From: Candidatus Aalborgicola lynettensis
Lineage (GTDB): Bacteria > Pseudomonadota > Gammaproteobacteria > Burkholderiales > Burkholderiaceae_C
Direction: 5' to 3'
Length of the DNA stretch: 64,000 bases
NCBI GenBank assembly: GCA_016719405.1
Contig: JADJZE010000021.1
Location: 496,001 to 560,000, forward strand
Position numbers and translations under genes: made by a program. The notes beneath the pieces are model-generated. The model saw only the letters and a list, made by a program, of their open reading frames with translations. It ran no database searches and was not told the origin of the DNA. Of this stretch, positions 35,596-43,660 are shown in pieces; position 1 is the first letter of the stretch; each line of letters begins with the position of its first letter.

Positions 35596-35716
35596 GCCGT
35601 CCTTTTATTACGGGTTGATACGGGGGGGCAACTTGCGCTACCCTTGCGCTGGGTCAGTGCTTGACCCGGCGGTTTCGCCATTCTGGCCTTCTGCCCCACT
35701 ATGCCCGGAGAACGCC

Positions 35717-36304
35717 ATGCCGCACCGCAGCCTGCAAATTATTCGCGACGAGCACGCCTCTCTGGCCACCATCCTGCGCTCCATGCACCAATTGGTAGAG
35801 AAGGGGCCGGGTGACGATTCGCCGCAGTTTTTTGATGTGCTGCGCGGCATGTTGTTCTACATTGACGAGTTTCCCGAACGCCAGCACCACCCCAAGGAAT
35901 CCAACCTGCTGTTTCCGCGCGTGCTGCAGGTGGCACCGCACTTGGCGGACCTGGTGCAAAGCCTGGAGCGGGACCATGTGAGCGGTGAGAAGGCGGTGCG
36001 CGAGTTGCAGCATTTGCTGCTGGCCTGGGAGTTGCTGGGCGAATCGCGCCGACCGGCTTTTGTGGAACAGTGCACGCAGTACGTGGCCTTTTTGAAAGAA
36101 CACATGCGCCTGGAGGAAACCGTAATTCTGCCCGAAGCGGAAAAAAGCCTGAGCGAGGCCGACTGGAAGGCGTTGGACTCGGCATTTGCGCAAAACCGTG
36201 ATCCCCTGAGTGGCCGCTACCCGCCCAACCCGGCCTACGACCGCCTGTTTACGCGCATTGTGATGCAGGCTGCGTCGTCGAGCGGCTGGGGCAAAATTGG
36301 ATAG
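35717..36304 (+). CDS. Hemerythrin-like HHE-domain protein
   Basis: The 195-residue helical protein has the hemerythrin-type HHE ligand pattern: IIRDEHASL, FPERQHHPKESNLLFP, LERDHVSGE and LKEHMRLEETVILPE. Such proteins bind a di-iron centre and handle oxygen, nitric oxide or iron. The role here is unproven. It follows copA by 121 bases. Confidence 0.88.
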   Translation: MPHRSLQIIRDEHASLATILRSMHQLVEKGPGDDSPQFFDVLRGMLFYIDEFPERQHHPKESNLLFPRVLQVAPHLADLVQSLERDHVSGEKAVRELQHLLLAWELLGESRRPAFVEQCTQYVAFLKEHMRLEETVILPEAEKSLSEADWKALDSAFAQNRDPLSGRYPPNPAYDRLFTRIVMQAASSSGWGKIG

Positions 36305-36350
36305 GATGCATGTGCCGCTGGCGAGGTATCAAAACCCGCCGGCATCGGTT

Positions 36351-36385
36351 TTGGCGTATGTGTAAACAGCTATAATTTTAATAGC
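36351..36385 (+). repeat. Double stem-loop dispersed repeat (family 1), partial
   Basis: A weak first stem (ggcgtatgtgtaaac) and an intact second stem agctataattttaatagct. It lies in the 272-base gap after the hemerythrin gene, which otherwise shows nothing. Confidence 0.6.
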
Positions 36386-36576
36386 TGACAGTGTTTGAAT
36401 TGCGCCTGGTGTGGCCGTGGCTGGTGATGAATCTTCGCACCAAGGCACCGCAATAGGGTGCACGGGCTGTAACTGTGCTACCCTTGATCGCTTACTCGTG
36501 TGCCTTGCACTAACGCTGATCTCACTTGACGTTGCCCCAGGCAGCCTTGCGGCCCCGGGCGACCGATAACGGAACT

Positions 36577-36909
36577 ATGACCATGATGATTGAACAAAAA
36601 GATCCTGCTCCCTTTCGGGAAAAACGCAAGGGCGAATACCTGCCAGGTTACGAGGCCGTGCTGATTCGCGCTGAGCTGAAACAAAAAATGCGCGAATGGC
36701 GCAACGAGCGCAACATGCGCGATACCCACATCGAGCGCTGCCTGATGAGCGCCATGATGGAACTGGGCCTGGACCCCGCCAACGAAGAACGTTTGATGGA
36801 ATTGCTGGGAAAAGCCATCGTCAAAGACTTCCAGCTGATGAGCATTGCGCAGCAGGAAGGCCACAACCACCACCACCAGTCGGATTCGCGCTACCCCACG
36901 CAGCGCTAA
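36577..36909 (+). CDS. Small cytosolic protein of unknown function
   Basis: The 110-residue protein is charged and helical (YLPGYEAVLIRAELKQKMREW, in parts, then MELLGKAIVKDFQLM), ending in a His-rich GHNHHHQSD tail. No signal peptide or membrane segment is seen. I do not recognise the family. An in-frame ATG at 36526 is a less likely start. Confidence 0.6.
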   Translation: MTMMIEQKDPAPFREKRKGEYLPGYEAVLIRAELKQKMREWRNERNMRDTHIERCLMSAMMELGLDPANEERLMELLGKAIVKDFQLMSIAQQEGHNHHHQSDSRYPTQR

Positions 36910-36918
36910 TCTGCCTGC

Positions 36919-36937
36919 ACCCTTCACGGTGAAGGGT
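36919..36937. terminator. Perfect short palindrome between convergent genes, possible bidirectional terminator
   Basis: acccttcacggtgaagggt pairs over its whole length between the unknown gene (+) and the GMC oxidoreductase (-). There is no strong T tract. Confidence 0.4.
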
Positions 36938-36978
36938 TGGTGTGCCGCCATGCCACTGGCGGCGCACCCATGTGAAAA

Positions 36979-38598
36979 TCAGGCCAGGGCCACATCCTGG
37001 TTGGTCAGCCGCTTGACCAGACCTTGCGCCAGGCGGTTCACCGCGCCGTAAATCGACAACTGCGGATTGGCACCAATGCTGGTTGGGAAGATTGAGCCGT
37101 CGTGAATCGATAAATTCTCAATGTGCCAGTGCACGCCGTCTGGGCGTGTGACACCGCGTTTTTCATCCCCCGCCATGCCACAACCGCCCATCACGTGGGC
37201 GCTGCTGATTTTGGTTAGCAAAGGCGCAATCGGCAGGGTTTGCAGTGCCTGTTTGGCGGCCGCCCACGTGGTGTAGTGTTCGGCCAGCTCGTGGGCCGGG
37301 TAGACCGATTTGGCGCCTGCGGCAAACTGGATTTCGGCCATTTGCAGCATGGAGCGGCGCGCGCCGTCCATGATGAAATCGGTCAGCGTGTAGTCCAGCG
37401 TGGGCGAGCCGTCGCTGCGCAGGCCCACTTTGCCGCCCGCCGCCTGTTCATGAAAGCCATCGCGCATGAGCGCCAACATCATGTGCGTATTGGGGAAATT
37501 CTTGAACACGTCCGCCTGCAACGGGCCAAAGCCCGGGCACAGGGTACCGAAAATCACCGGGTGCAGGGGGGGCACTTCCAGTTTGTAGCCGATGGGGCCG
37601 TTAATGGGCTGGGTATGCAGGAAGTGGTCGGTATAAACGGTTTGCGGTGCTCCTTGCCAAGCCTCGACTTTGCCTGGCATGCGCGCCATGGACAGGGTGA
37701 CCGGGTGCAAAAAGGTGCGCGTGCCCAGCAAGCCGTGTGGATCGGCTGCGTGTGAACGCAGCAGCACCGCAGGTGAATTGATGGCCCCACCGGCCAAAAC
37801 AAAGTGTTTTGCTATGATTTTTGTAGCTGCTTGCGCACGGTCTACGGGCGCAGCGTTCGGTTTGACTGCAATACATTGCAGGGCCGCAATGCGCCCACCG
37901 GCAAAGTCGAATTTCAGTGCACGGGTTTCGACCAACAGGGTGGCACCCTTGTCCAGGCTGGTGGGAATGGTGGTGACCAGCATGGATTGCTTGGCGTTGG
38001 TGGGGCAGCCCATGCCACACGAGCCCAGGTTCCAGCAGCCTTTGACGTTGCGGTGGATGGACGATGACGGAATGCCCAGCTTGGCTGCACCACGGCGCAG
38101 GAGGTCGTTGTTTTCGTTGGGCGGCGTGAGCCAGGGGCCAATGTTGAGCCGAGTTTCGGCCTGCTGGAAGTACGGCGCCAGCGCTTCGGGGTTGTAGTCC
38201 GCCAGGCCAAAGTGCTCTTGCCAGAACTTGAGCGTGTCGTCCGGCGTGCGGAAAGAACTGGTCCAGTTGACGGTGGTGGAGCCGCCCACGGTGCGCCCCT
38301 GCAGGATGTTGATGGCCTTGTCGTCGGTCTTGCGCCCGGCGCTCTCGTGGTACAGCGAGGGGTAGGCTTCAGATTCTTTCTGGTTGAAGTCGGAACTGCT
38401 CTTGAGCATGCCTTCTTCAATGATGACCACGTTCAGCCCGGCCTTGGTCAGCAGCTCGGCGCTGATGCCGGCACCCGCACCGGAGCCGATGATGGCCACA
38501 TCGCAGGTGATGCTTGCCGGCAGTGGGCCGTGCGCGCCACCAAGGACTTTCCAGCCACGTTTAAGGCCTTCGCGGATAGGGTCTTGCAAACTGCTCAT
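36979..38598 (-). CDS. GMC-family FAD-dependent alcohol oxidoreductase
   Basis: The 539-residue protein has the FAD dinucleotide-binding motif (VAIIGSGAGAGISAELL), the GMC signature region (GRTVGGSTTVNWTSSFR) and the C-terminal SSAHVMGGCGM plus DGSIFPTSIGANPQLSIYGAVNRLA block. This is the layout of long-chain alcohol/glucose-methanol-choline oxidoreductases. It lies with a Tat-exported small subunit and an aldehyde dehydrogenase. Part of the coding sequence around residues 250-265 is a copy of dispersed repeat family 1, kept in frame. Confidence 0.9.
   Translation of the reverse strand: MSSLQDPIREGLKRGWKVLGGAHGPLPASITCDVAIIGSGAGAGISAELLTKAGLNVVIIEEGMLKSSSDFNQKESEAYPSLYHESAGRKTDDKAINILQGRTVGGSTTVNWTSSFRTPDDTLKFWQEHFGLADYNPEALAPYFQQAETRLNIGPWLTPPNENNDLLRRGAAKLGIPSSSIHRNVKGCWNLGSCGMGCPTNAKQSMLVTTIPTSLDKGATLLVETRALKFDFAGGRIAALQCIAVKPNAAPVDRAQAATKIIAKHFVLAGGAINSPAVLLRSHAADPHGLLGTRTFLHPVTLSMARMPGKVEAWQGAPQTVYTDHFLHTQPINGPIGYKLEVPPLHPVIFGTLCPGFGPLQADVFKNFPNTHMMLALMRDGFHEQAAGGKVGLRSDGSPTLDYTLTDFIMDGARRSMLQMAEIQFAAGAKSVYPAHELAEHYTTWAAAKQALQTLPIAPLLTKISSAHVMGGCGMAGDEKRGVTRPDGVHWHIENLSIHDGSIFPTSIGANPQLSIYGAVNRLAQGLVKRLTNQDVALA
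37811..37853 (-). repeat. Double stem-loop dispersed repeat (family 1) inside the GMC oxidoreductase gene
   Basis: gctatgatttttgtagc followed by cttgcgcacg...cgggcgcag, inverted relative to most copies. Translated on the minus strand it contributes about 15 residues (VDRAQAATKIIAK) just before the conserved FVLAGGAINSP. Confidence 0.8.
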
Positions 38599-38656
38599 AG
38601 CGGATGTGTTGTTGAGTAGGGATGGTGGGGCCGGCTGGCGGCCGCTGGGGCTGGAG

Positions 38657-39166
38657 TTAAATGCGGGTCGGGCCGGGGTAGCCCATGAAGGCCCAGTTTT
38701 CAGAGCCGGCAAAGTAGCTGCCGCCAATGATGTCGTGCAGGGCCGAGTAGGTTTGCTCGCGCAGTGCCAGGCGCGACTCCCGCATGCCCTGCAGTGCGGT
38801 ACTGATTTGCGCGACCGGTGCACTGGCCCAGTCGGCTCCCAACCCGGCCAAGCCGATACGCCCGGGGGCGCTGTCGAGCAGGCTCAGCAACTGCGACAAC
38901 TCGCCCTGCACGTGAGGGGGTAAACCCATAGTGAGGTCGTTAATGCGGCTCAGCAACCCATCGATGGCGGTTTGCTGTGCCGCTGCATCGCTGGGCAATG
39001 TGCCATCCAGCAAGGCCCGTGCGGCACCGGCAAACACATTGCGACCTGCGGGGGAGAGTTGGCCGCCCTCCAGCAGACCGGGCTGAATGAGCGCCACAGC
39101 GCCCCCCGCCACGGCCAGCACCACGGCCGAGCCAATGCCCAGTTTGAGGAAGGATCGTCTTTGCAT
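38657..39166 (-). CDS. Tat-exported small subunit of the GMC dehydrogenase
   Basis: The 169-residue protein begins MQRRSFLKLGIGSAVVLAVAG, a twin-arginine signal. The rest is helical and alanine/leucine rich, like gluconate 2-dehydrogenase subunit 3-type proteins that partner GMC subunits. It lies 58 bases upstream of the GMC gene on the same strand. By analogy it would help carry or mature the catalytic subunit. Confidence 0.75.
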   Translation of the reverse strand: MQRRSFLKLGIGSAVVLAVAGGAVALIQPGLLEGGQLSPAGRNVFAGAARALLDGTLPSDAAAQQTAIDGLLSRINDLTMGLPPHVQGELSQLLSLLDSAPGRIGLAGLGADWASAPVAQISTALQGMRESRLALREQTYSALHDIIGGSYFAGSENWAFMGYPGPTRI

Positions 39167-39198
39167 AGCGGGGGCAGGGCCTTTCGTCAGCAGCGCGT

Positions 39199-40641
39199 TT
39201 ACTTGGTCAGGAAGTCAAGGTAGGTGGTGGCGAACTTACCATACGGCGGCCACATTAACTTGATTGCGCTGAAGGGCGCCTGGTAGAACACCGGGCGCAT
39301 TTTGGAGAAGGTCATGAAACCCTCATAGCCGTGGTAATGACCCATGCCGCTGTCACCCACGCCGCCAAAAGGCAAGTCGTGCTGGGCGGTGTGCAGCAGG
39401 CTGTCATTGACGGTGACACCGCCTGACATCACGTGGGTAATGAAGTGCTGGATGCGCTCTTTGTCGTTGCTGAAAGGGTAGAAGGCCAGGGGGCGGGGAC
39501 CGGCGTTGATGGCGGCAATGGTCTCGTCCACATGCTGGTAGCCGATGACGGGCAGGATGGGGCCAAAAATTTCGCGCGTGCGCAGGTCGCAGTCGGCGGG
39601 GGCGTTGAGCACGATGTGTGGCGCAATCTTGCGCGTGGCGGCGTCCCAGGGTTTGCCCGGGATCAATGGGATGAGCGTGGCACCGCCGGCCTTGGCCTGC
39701 TCCAAGGCGGCCAGAATGCGGTCAAACGCGCGCTGGTCGATGATGGAGCTGTAGTCTTTGCTGCTGATCTTGGGGTAGCGGCCTTTGACGATGTCTTTGG
39801 ACATTTGCACGAAAGACGTGACCTGGCTTTGCGCCACGTACACATGGTCTACTGTGGTGCACACCTGGCCGGCGTTGAAGCACTTGGTGAATAACACGCG
39901 CTCGGCTGCGGTGCGCAGCGGGAAGTCGTCGCAGATGACGGCGGGTGACTTGCCGCCGAGTTCCAGCGTGACGGGGCACAGGTTGGCGGCAGCTGCGGCC
40001 ATCACGGCACGGCCGGTCACGCCGGAGCCGGTGAAGATCAGGTGGTCAAACTTGAGCTGCGAAAACTCGATGCCCACGCCGCCCGTTTCGTCAAAGAAGG
40101 CCAGCTTTTCCTGCGGGAAGTATTCGGGGATTTTGTCGATGAGCAGGCGCGCAGTGTGGCGCGAGTTTTCCGACATCTTCACCATGGAGCGGTTACCCGC
40201 AGCAAAGGTGCAGATCAGGCCGTTGAAGCTGGTCCAGATGGGGAAGTTCCAGGGAATGATGGCACCCACCACACCCAGCGGCTGGGGAATCACCTTGTTG
40301 GTGGCACCCATAAAGTTCTTCAGGTCGATCTTGCGCGTTTGCGGCTTCATCCACTCTTTAAGGTGTTTGATGGTGTGGTCCACGCCATCGATCACGCTGT
40401 AGATCTCGGCAAACAGGGTTTCGTGGCGCGAGCGGTTGCCGTAGTCCTTGTTGATGGACTCCACCAGCGCATCGCGGTTTTCGCGCACAAAACGCTGCAG
40501 CGTCAACAGGTCGGCCTTGCGTTCGGCAAACGTGGGATTGGGCGCCGCCATGAATGCGTTGCGCTGCAGTTGGAGTGTTTTTTCCAGCATGCTGCGGGTG
40601 GAGACAACGGGGGGTACTTGGTGGAGTTTGATGGCAGACAT
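39199..40641 (-). CDS. Aldehyde dehydrogenase, coniferyl aldehyde dehydrogenase type
   Basis: The 480-residue enzyme has the ALDH motifs: PWNFPIW, FTGSGVTGR (NAD site), the Glu in TLELGGKSP and the catalytic Cys in NAGQVCTT. Features such as YGNRSRHETLFAEIY and its size fit the coniferyl aldehyde dehydrogenase group, which oxidises aromatic or fatty aldehydes to acids. It heads a run with the Tat subunit and the GMC oxidoreductase, suggesting stepwise alcohol-to-acid oxidation. The ATG at 40641 has AGG upstream. Confidence 0.9.
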   Translation of the reverse strand: MSAIKLHQVPPVVSTRSMLEKTLQLQRNAFMAAPNPTFAERKADLLTLQRFVRENRDALVESINKDYGNRSRHETLFAEIYSVIDGVDHTIKHLKEWMKPQTRKIDLKNFMGATNKVIPQPLGVVGAIIPWNFPIWTSFNGLICTFAAGNRSMVKMSENSRHTARLLIDKIPEYFPQEKLAFFDETGGVGIEFSQLKFDHLIFTGSGVTGRAVMAAAAANLCPVTLELGGKSPAVICDDFPLRTAAERVLFTKCFNAGQVCTTVDHVYVAQSQVTSFVQMSKDIVKGRYPKISSKDYSSIIDQRAFDRILAALEQAKAGGATLIPLIPGKPWDAATRKIAPHIVLNAPADCDLRTREIFGPILPVIGYQHVDETIAAINAGPRPLAFYPFSNDKERIQHFITHVMSGGVTVNDSLLHTAQHDLPFGGVGDSGMGHYHGYEGFMTFSKMRPVFYQAPFSAIKLMWPPYGKFATTYLDFLTK

Positions 40642-40871
40642 GGAAGACCTTTGCAAGGCGTCAGGATGAAGAGAAATACCGCCGCCCGGGGCACACCCGA
40701 GCGTAGCAACCGTCTACATTAACCCGGCAATCGGTAAAAAAATCAGGGAGTAGGGTATTTACGGGTGGCAAATGGGTGCGTTACTCAAAATCGGTTTGAT
40801 ACAGATCATGGTGACTAGTCGGGCCCAACTCACGCATTGACGAATGCTTGCATGTTGTCATAATTGCCAAC

Positions 40872-41156
40872 ATGCAAGCCCAGCTCATTACCCGCTTCAA
40901 AGACATCACAGCGGACGGCGCGGTAATTGAATTGGTGGTTTGGAAAGTGCCCACACCGGTCCCGCCAACTGAACATGGCTACAAATACCGGGCGTTTTAC
41001 ATCGTTGAAGGTGTACGCCTGGTGGGCTTTGACAACGAACGCGGCAAAGGCGACCACTGCCATCTGGATGGGAAGGAAGTACCTTACCTCTTCACCACTG
41101 TGGCGCGACTGATCGAAGACTTTATTGCGGCCGTTGCCGCCAGGAGAGCAGCATGA
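40872..41156 (+). CDS. tumE: TumE-family toxin (DUF6516)
   Basis: The 94-residue protein has the TumE/DUF6516 core: VIELVVWKVPTPVPPTEHGYKYR (in parts), RGKGDHCHLDGKE and FTTVARLIEDF. These are toxins paired with an HTH antitoxin. The start at 40872 begins the homology; an upstream in-frame ATG (40848) is possible. Its stop overlaps the ATG of the antitoxin by four bases. Confidence 0.82.
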   Translation: MQAQLITRFKDITADGAVIELVVWKVPTPVPPTEHGYKYRAFYIVEGVRLVGFDNERGKGDHCHLDGKEVPYLFTTVARLIEDFIAAVAARRAA

Positions 41157-41506
41157 CTGAGCGTTATCTCACCATCACCTTGCAGCCAGATTGGAAGGGC
41201 GCTTTGCGTGCCATGGCGCAGGCGGCCAAAGCGGATACCTACCAGGGCGAGGTGTTGAACTTTGAAAGCCCTGGCCATTTTTTTGGTCAACTTTCCGAAA
41301 AGCGCTGGGAGATCATGCGCGCCGCGCAGGGTAAGGGCGAATTGTCGGTACGCGAACTGGCCCGTACCGTTGGGCGTGACGTGAAGCGCGTGCACGAAGA
41401 TGTGGTCGCTTTGGCGGAATTGGGTTTGCTGGAGCGCACCGAGGGCGGTGGCGTGGTTTGCCCCTACGCGTCTATGCACATTGACATGTATTTGAAAGCG
41501 GCGTGA
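41153..41506 (+). CDS. tumA: TumA-family HTH antitoxin
   Basis: The 117-residue protein has a C-terminal winged helix-turn-helix (KGELSVRELARTVGRDVKRVHEDV, in parts) of the HVO_A0114/MarR-like type that marks antitoxins of TumE toxins. It should neutralise TumE and repress the operon. Coupled to tumE by ATGA overlap. Confidence 0.82.
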   Translation: MTERYLTITLQPDWKGALRAMAQAAKADTYQGEVLNFESPGHFFGQLSEKRWEIMRAAQGKGELSVRELARTVGRDVKRVHEDVVALAELGLLERTEGGGVVCPYASMHIDMYLKAA

Positions 41507-41576
41507 TTCCATGAAGGGGACTAGGGCTGGGCGATATTAGCCAAATTCCCTGGAAAGATAGGGGGCCAACAAGGTA

Positions 41577-41620
41577 TTTGCGCCCGTCTGGTGTGCGAAG
41601 ACAGCTATCAAAACCATAGT
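41577..41620 (+). repeat. Double stem-loop dispersed repeat (family 1)
   Basis: tttgcgcccg...gtgtgcgaa followed by agctatcaaaaccatagt, in the gap after tumA. Confidence 0.75.
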
Positions 41621-41720
41621 GTTTGCAGGTTTCTTCCCGCCGCGTCGCAACGGCGCGGTGCGCTGTGTGTCCGCCATGTTGGTGCGGCAGCGGGCCACCC
41701 TATACTGCCTGCCACCTGTT

Positions 41721-42485
41721 ATGCCCCATCGACTCCAACCCCTTCACGTTTTACACGGCGCGCAGCGCCATGGCCCCGGCGCGGCGCGCGCACCCACGCT
41801 GGTCATGGCGGGAGCCACTGGGGCCTTGGGCAACGAGGTGCTGCGCCGCCTGGCGGGCTCCATCCGGTACGGCCATGTGCAGGTGCTGGCCCGCGAGCCG
41901 GTGCGTGCGGGCATGGCACGGGTGGAACTGGCTGTGCGCCATGGCGACGACCCCACACACTGGGAGCCACTGGCGGCGGATGTGGGGGTGGTTATGTTTG
42001 AGGCTCCACGCATGTTCTACCAGCGCGAGCGCGCCCTGTGGGTGCCGACGGCAGTGCAACTGGTACCACTTGCCCACTGGCTGCGCCGCTGCGGCGTGCG
42101 GTCGCTGGTGGTTGTTATGCCGCATGCGCAGGGGCAGTTTCCGCCCAGCTTGCAGCGCGGCTTTGCCAGCCTGTCGGAGCAGGCCGTATCGGCGCTGGGG
42201 TTTGAGCGGGTGGTGTGGGTGCGCAATGCCGAAGAGCGCAAGCCGGTGAACCCAGGCGGTGGGCTGTTGCTGTGGGTGCGTGACTTTATGCTCTCCGCGT
42301 TTTCCTACATGGTGCCGCAGGCGCAGCGGCCCCTGCGCACGGCCCACGTGGCCCATGCGGTGGCGCTGGCATTGCAGCACGCACCGCCCGGTGTGCACGT
42401 GATCACCCACGAGATGCTGTGGCACGCCATCCGCGATGGACTGGAGCAGACCGCGCGCAAATGGTTTGCGCAGCGTGCGCCGTGA
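41721..42485 (+). CDS. NAD(P)-binding Rossmann-fold protein (NmrA/SDR-like)
   Basis: The 254-residue protein has an N-terminal glycine motif (VMAGATGALGNEVLRRL) typical of atypical short-chain dehydrogenases of the NmrA/YbjT group. A catalytic YxxxK is not evident. It may sense dinucleotide or act as a reductase. The ATG at 41721 is preferred, as the upstream extension shows no pattern. It lies alone between tumA and the FMN reductase. Confidence 0.75.
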   Translation: MPHRLQPLHVLHGAQRHGPGAARAPTLVMAGATGALGNEVLRRLAGSIRYGHVQVLAREPVRAGMARVELAVRHGDDPTHWEPLAADVGVVMFEAPRMFYQRERALWVPTAVQLVPLAHWLRRCGVRSLVVVMPHAQGQFPPSLQRGFASLSEQAVSALGFERVVWVRNAEERKPVNPGGGLLLWVRDFMLSAFSYMVPQAQRPLRTAHVAHAVALALQHAPPGVHVITHEMLWHAIRDGLEQTARKWFAQRAP

Positions 42486-42563
42486 GTGTGGGGGCGCGTG
42501 GCGCTTGGACCGAAGGAGCGGGTGTTACCCCGTTTTCTTGAAATGAATTTGGTCGTAAATGGC

Positions 42564-42620
42564 ATTCGCGCCCGTGGGATCTGCGTAGCCAGCTATCAAT
42601 AAGTGAGTGTTTTGTAGCTG
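42564..42620 (+). repeat. Double stem-loop dispersed repeat (family 1), decayed
   Basis: attcgcgcccgtgggatctgcg followed by agctatcaat and, after an insertion, gtagct. It lies between two convergent genes. Confidence 0.5.
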
Positions 42621-42633
42621 GTGCCGGGCCCGT

Positions 42634-43215
42634 TTAAGCACCCAACCGTTTCCCAGCCCATAGCACTTGCTCTACCACTGCCTGCACGCCTACCTGCTGC
42701 GCCTCCACCTGCAACTGACCTGTAGCGTCAAAGGCTGCACTGGCACGCGATAGCGCGTACTGCTGCGGGCACACCCAGCAGTGCAGGTTGAGCAGCAGGG
42801 GGTTGAGGTGGCTGAGTGAGCGCAGTCCACCCAATGCACCGTTGGATGCGCTGAGCAGGCCCACTACCTTTCCTGTGAAAGGCTTGCTGCCATCGGCCCA
42901 CACGGGATGCCCCTTCACCGGGCTGGAGGCCCAGTCGATGGTGTGTTTTAGCAGGCCGGTGTAGCTGCCGTTGTACTCGGGCGAGCAGATGATCCAGGCC
43001 GGGTGGGCGTCCAGAATTTCCTTCAGGCGGATTACATCGGGCGGTGTGCCTTGCGCTTCCAGGTCGGCGTTGTACAGCGGGATGTCGAGCGTGGACAGTT
43101 CCAGCACCGTCACTTCGGCACCCTTGGCGCGGGCCATGGCTGCGGCGGCGTGGGCGAGTTGGCGGTTGAAGGACTGTTGGCGGGCGCTGCCGGCGAAGAT
43201 GAGGAGTTGGGTCAT
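42634..43215 (-). CDS. NADPH-dependent FMN reductase
   Basis: The 193-residue flavodoxin-fold protein has the FMN-binding motifs LLIFAGSARQQSFNRQLA, CSPEYNGSYTGLLKHTIDW and GLLSASNGALGG. It reduces flavins or quinones/chromate-type acceptors with NADPH. Monocistronic and divergent from mnmG; 445 bases separate them and hold two palindromic repeats. Confidence 0.92.
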   Translation of the reverse strand: MTQLLIFAGSARQQSFNRQLAHAAAAMARAKGAEVTVLELSTLDIPLYNADLEAQGTPPDVIRLKEILDAHPAWIICSPEYNGSYTGLLKHTIDWASSPVKGHPVWADGSKPFTGKVVGLLSASNGALGGLRSLSHLNPLLLNLHCWVCPQQYALSRASAAFDATGQLQVEAQQVGVQAVVEQVLWAGKRLGA

Positions 43216-43284
43216 GGGTGGATTGTCACCAAGATGGCTGGCTTTATGCGAATGTCTGTGCCCCGCGCCCTGCGCCCTGCGCCC

Positions 43285-43380
43285 GCGACAGGGGTGGCCC
43301 GTACCTTTTGCTCCGTGTCCCCCGGCTGCTGCGCAGCCTCCTCCTTTACCTGCGCAAAAGGCACGGGCCACCCCTGTCGC
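43285..43380. repeat. Palindromic core element with locus-specific inverted arms (family 3, copy 2)
   Basis: About 28-bp arms (gcgacaggggtggcccgt...acgggccacccctgtcgc, one mismatch) flank the core ccttttgctccgtgtccccc...ctcctcctttacctgcgcaaaagg with the inner hairpin ggctgctgcgcagcc. The arms are unrelated to those of copies 1 and 3. Confidence 0.85.
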
Positions 43381-43439
43381 TACAGTGGTTGAAAAGGAGG
43401 CTGTTTGAAATTTCTTTGGGTGCTCATGCTCGCTACGCA

Positions 43440-43529
43440 GATCGGTTGGGCTGTGCGTTTTGCGTAGGTAAAGGAGGAGCCCGCAAAGCGGGCGGGGGAC
43501 ACGGAGCAAAACGTGCAGCCCAACCGATC
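43440..43529. repeat. Palindromic core element with locus-specific inverted arms (family 3, copy 3, inverted)
   Basis: Arms gatcggttgggctg...cagcccaaccgatc flank the inverted core (gcaggtaaaggaggag-type ... gggggacacggagcaaaa) with inner hairpin cccgcaaagcggg. It sits 60 bases from copy 2, between the FMN reductase and mnmG. Confidence 0.85.
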
Positions 43530-43660
43530 CACCGCCAAAGTACCCACCCAGCCCGGTGCATTCTCTCGACGTGCCAAAAAATCGTGCAACCGGTAAAATC
43601 GCAGGCTTCCCCCCACTCGGCGCACGCACTCTTTGGCTTTGGTGCGCCCACACCATCACC

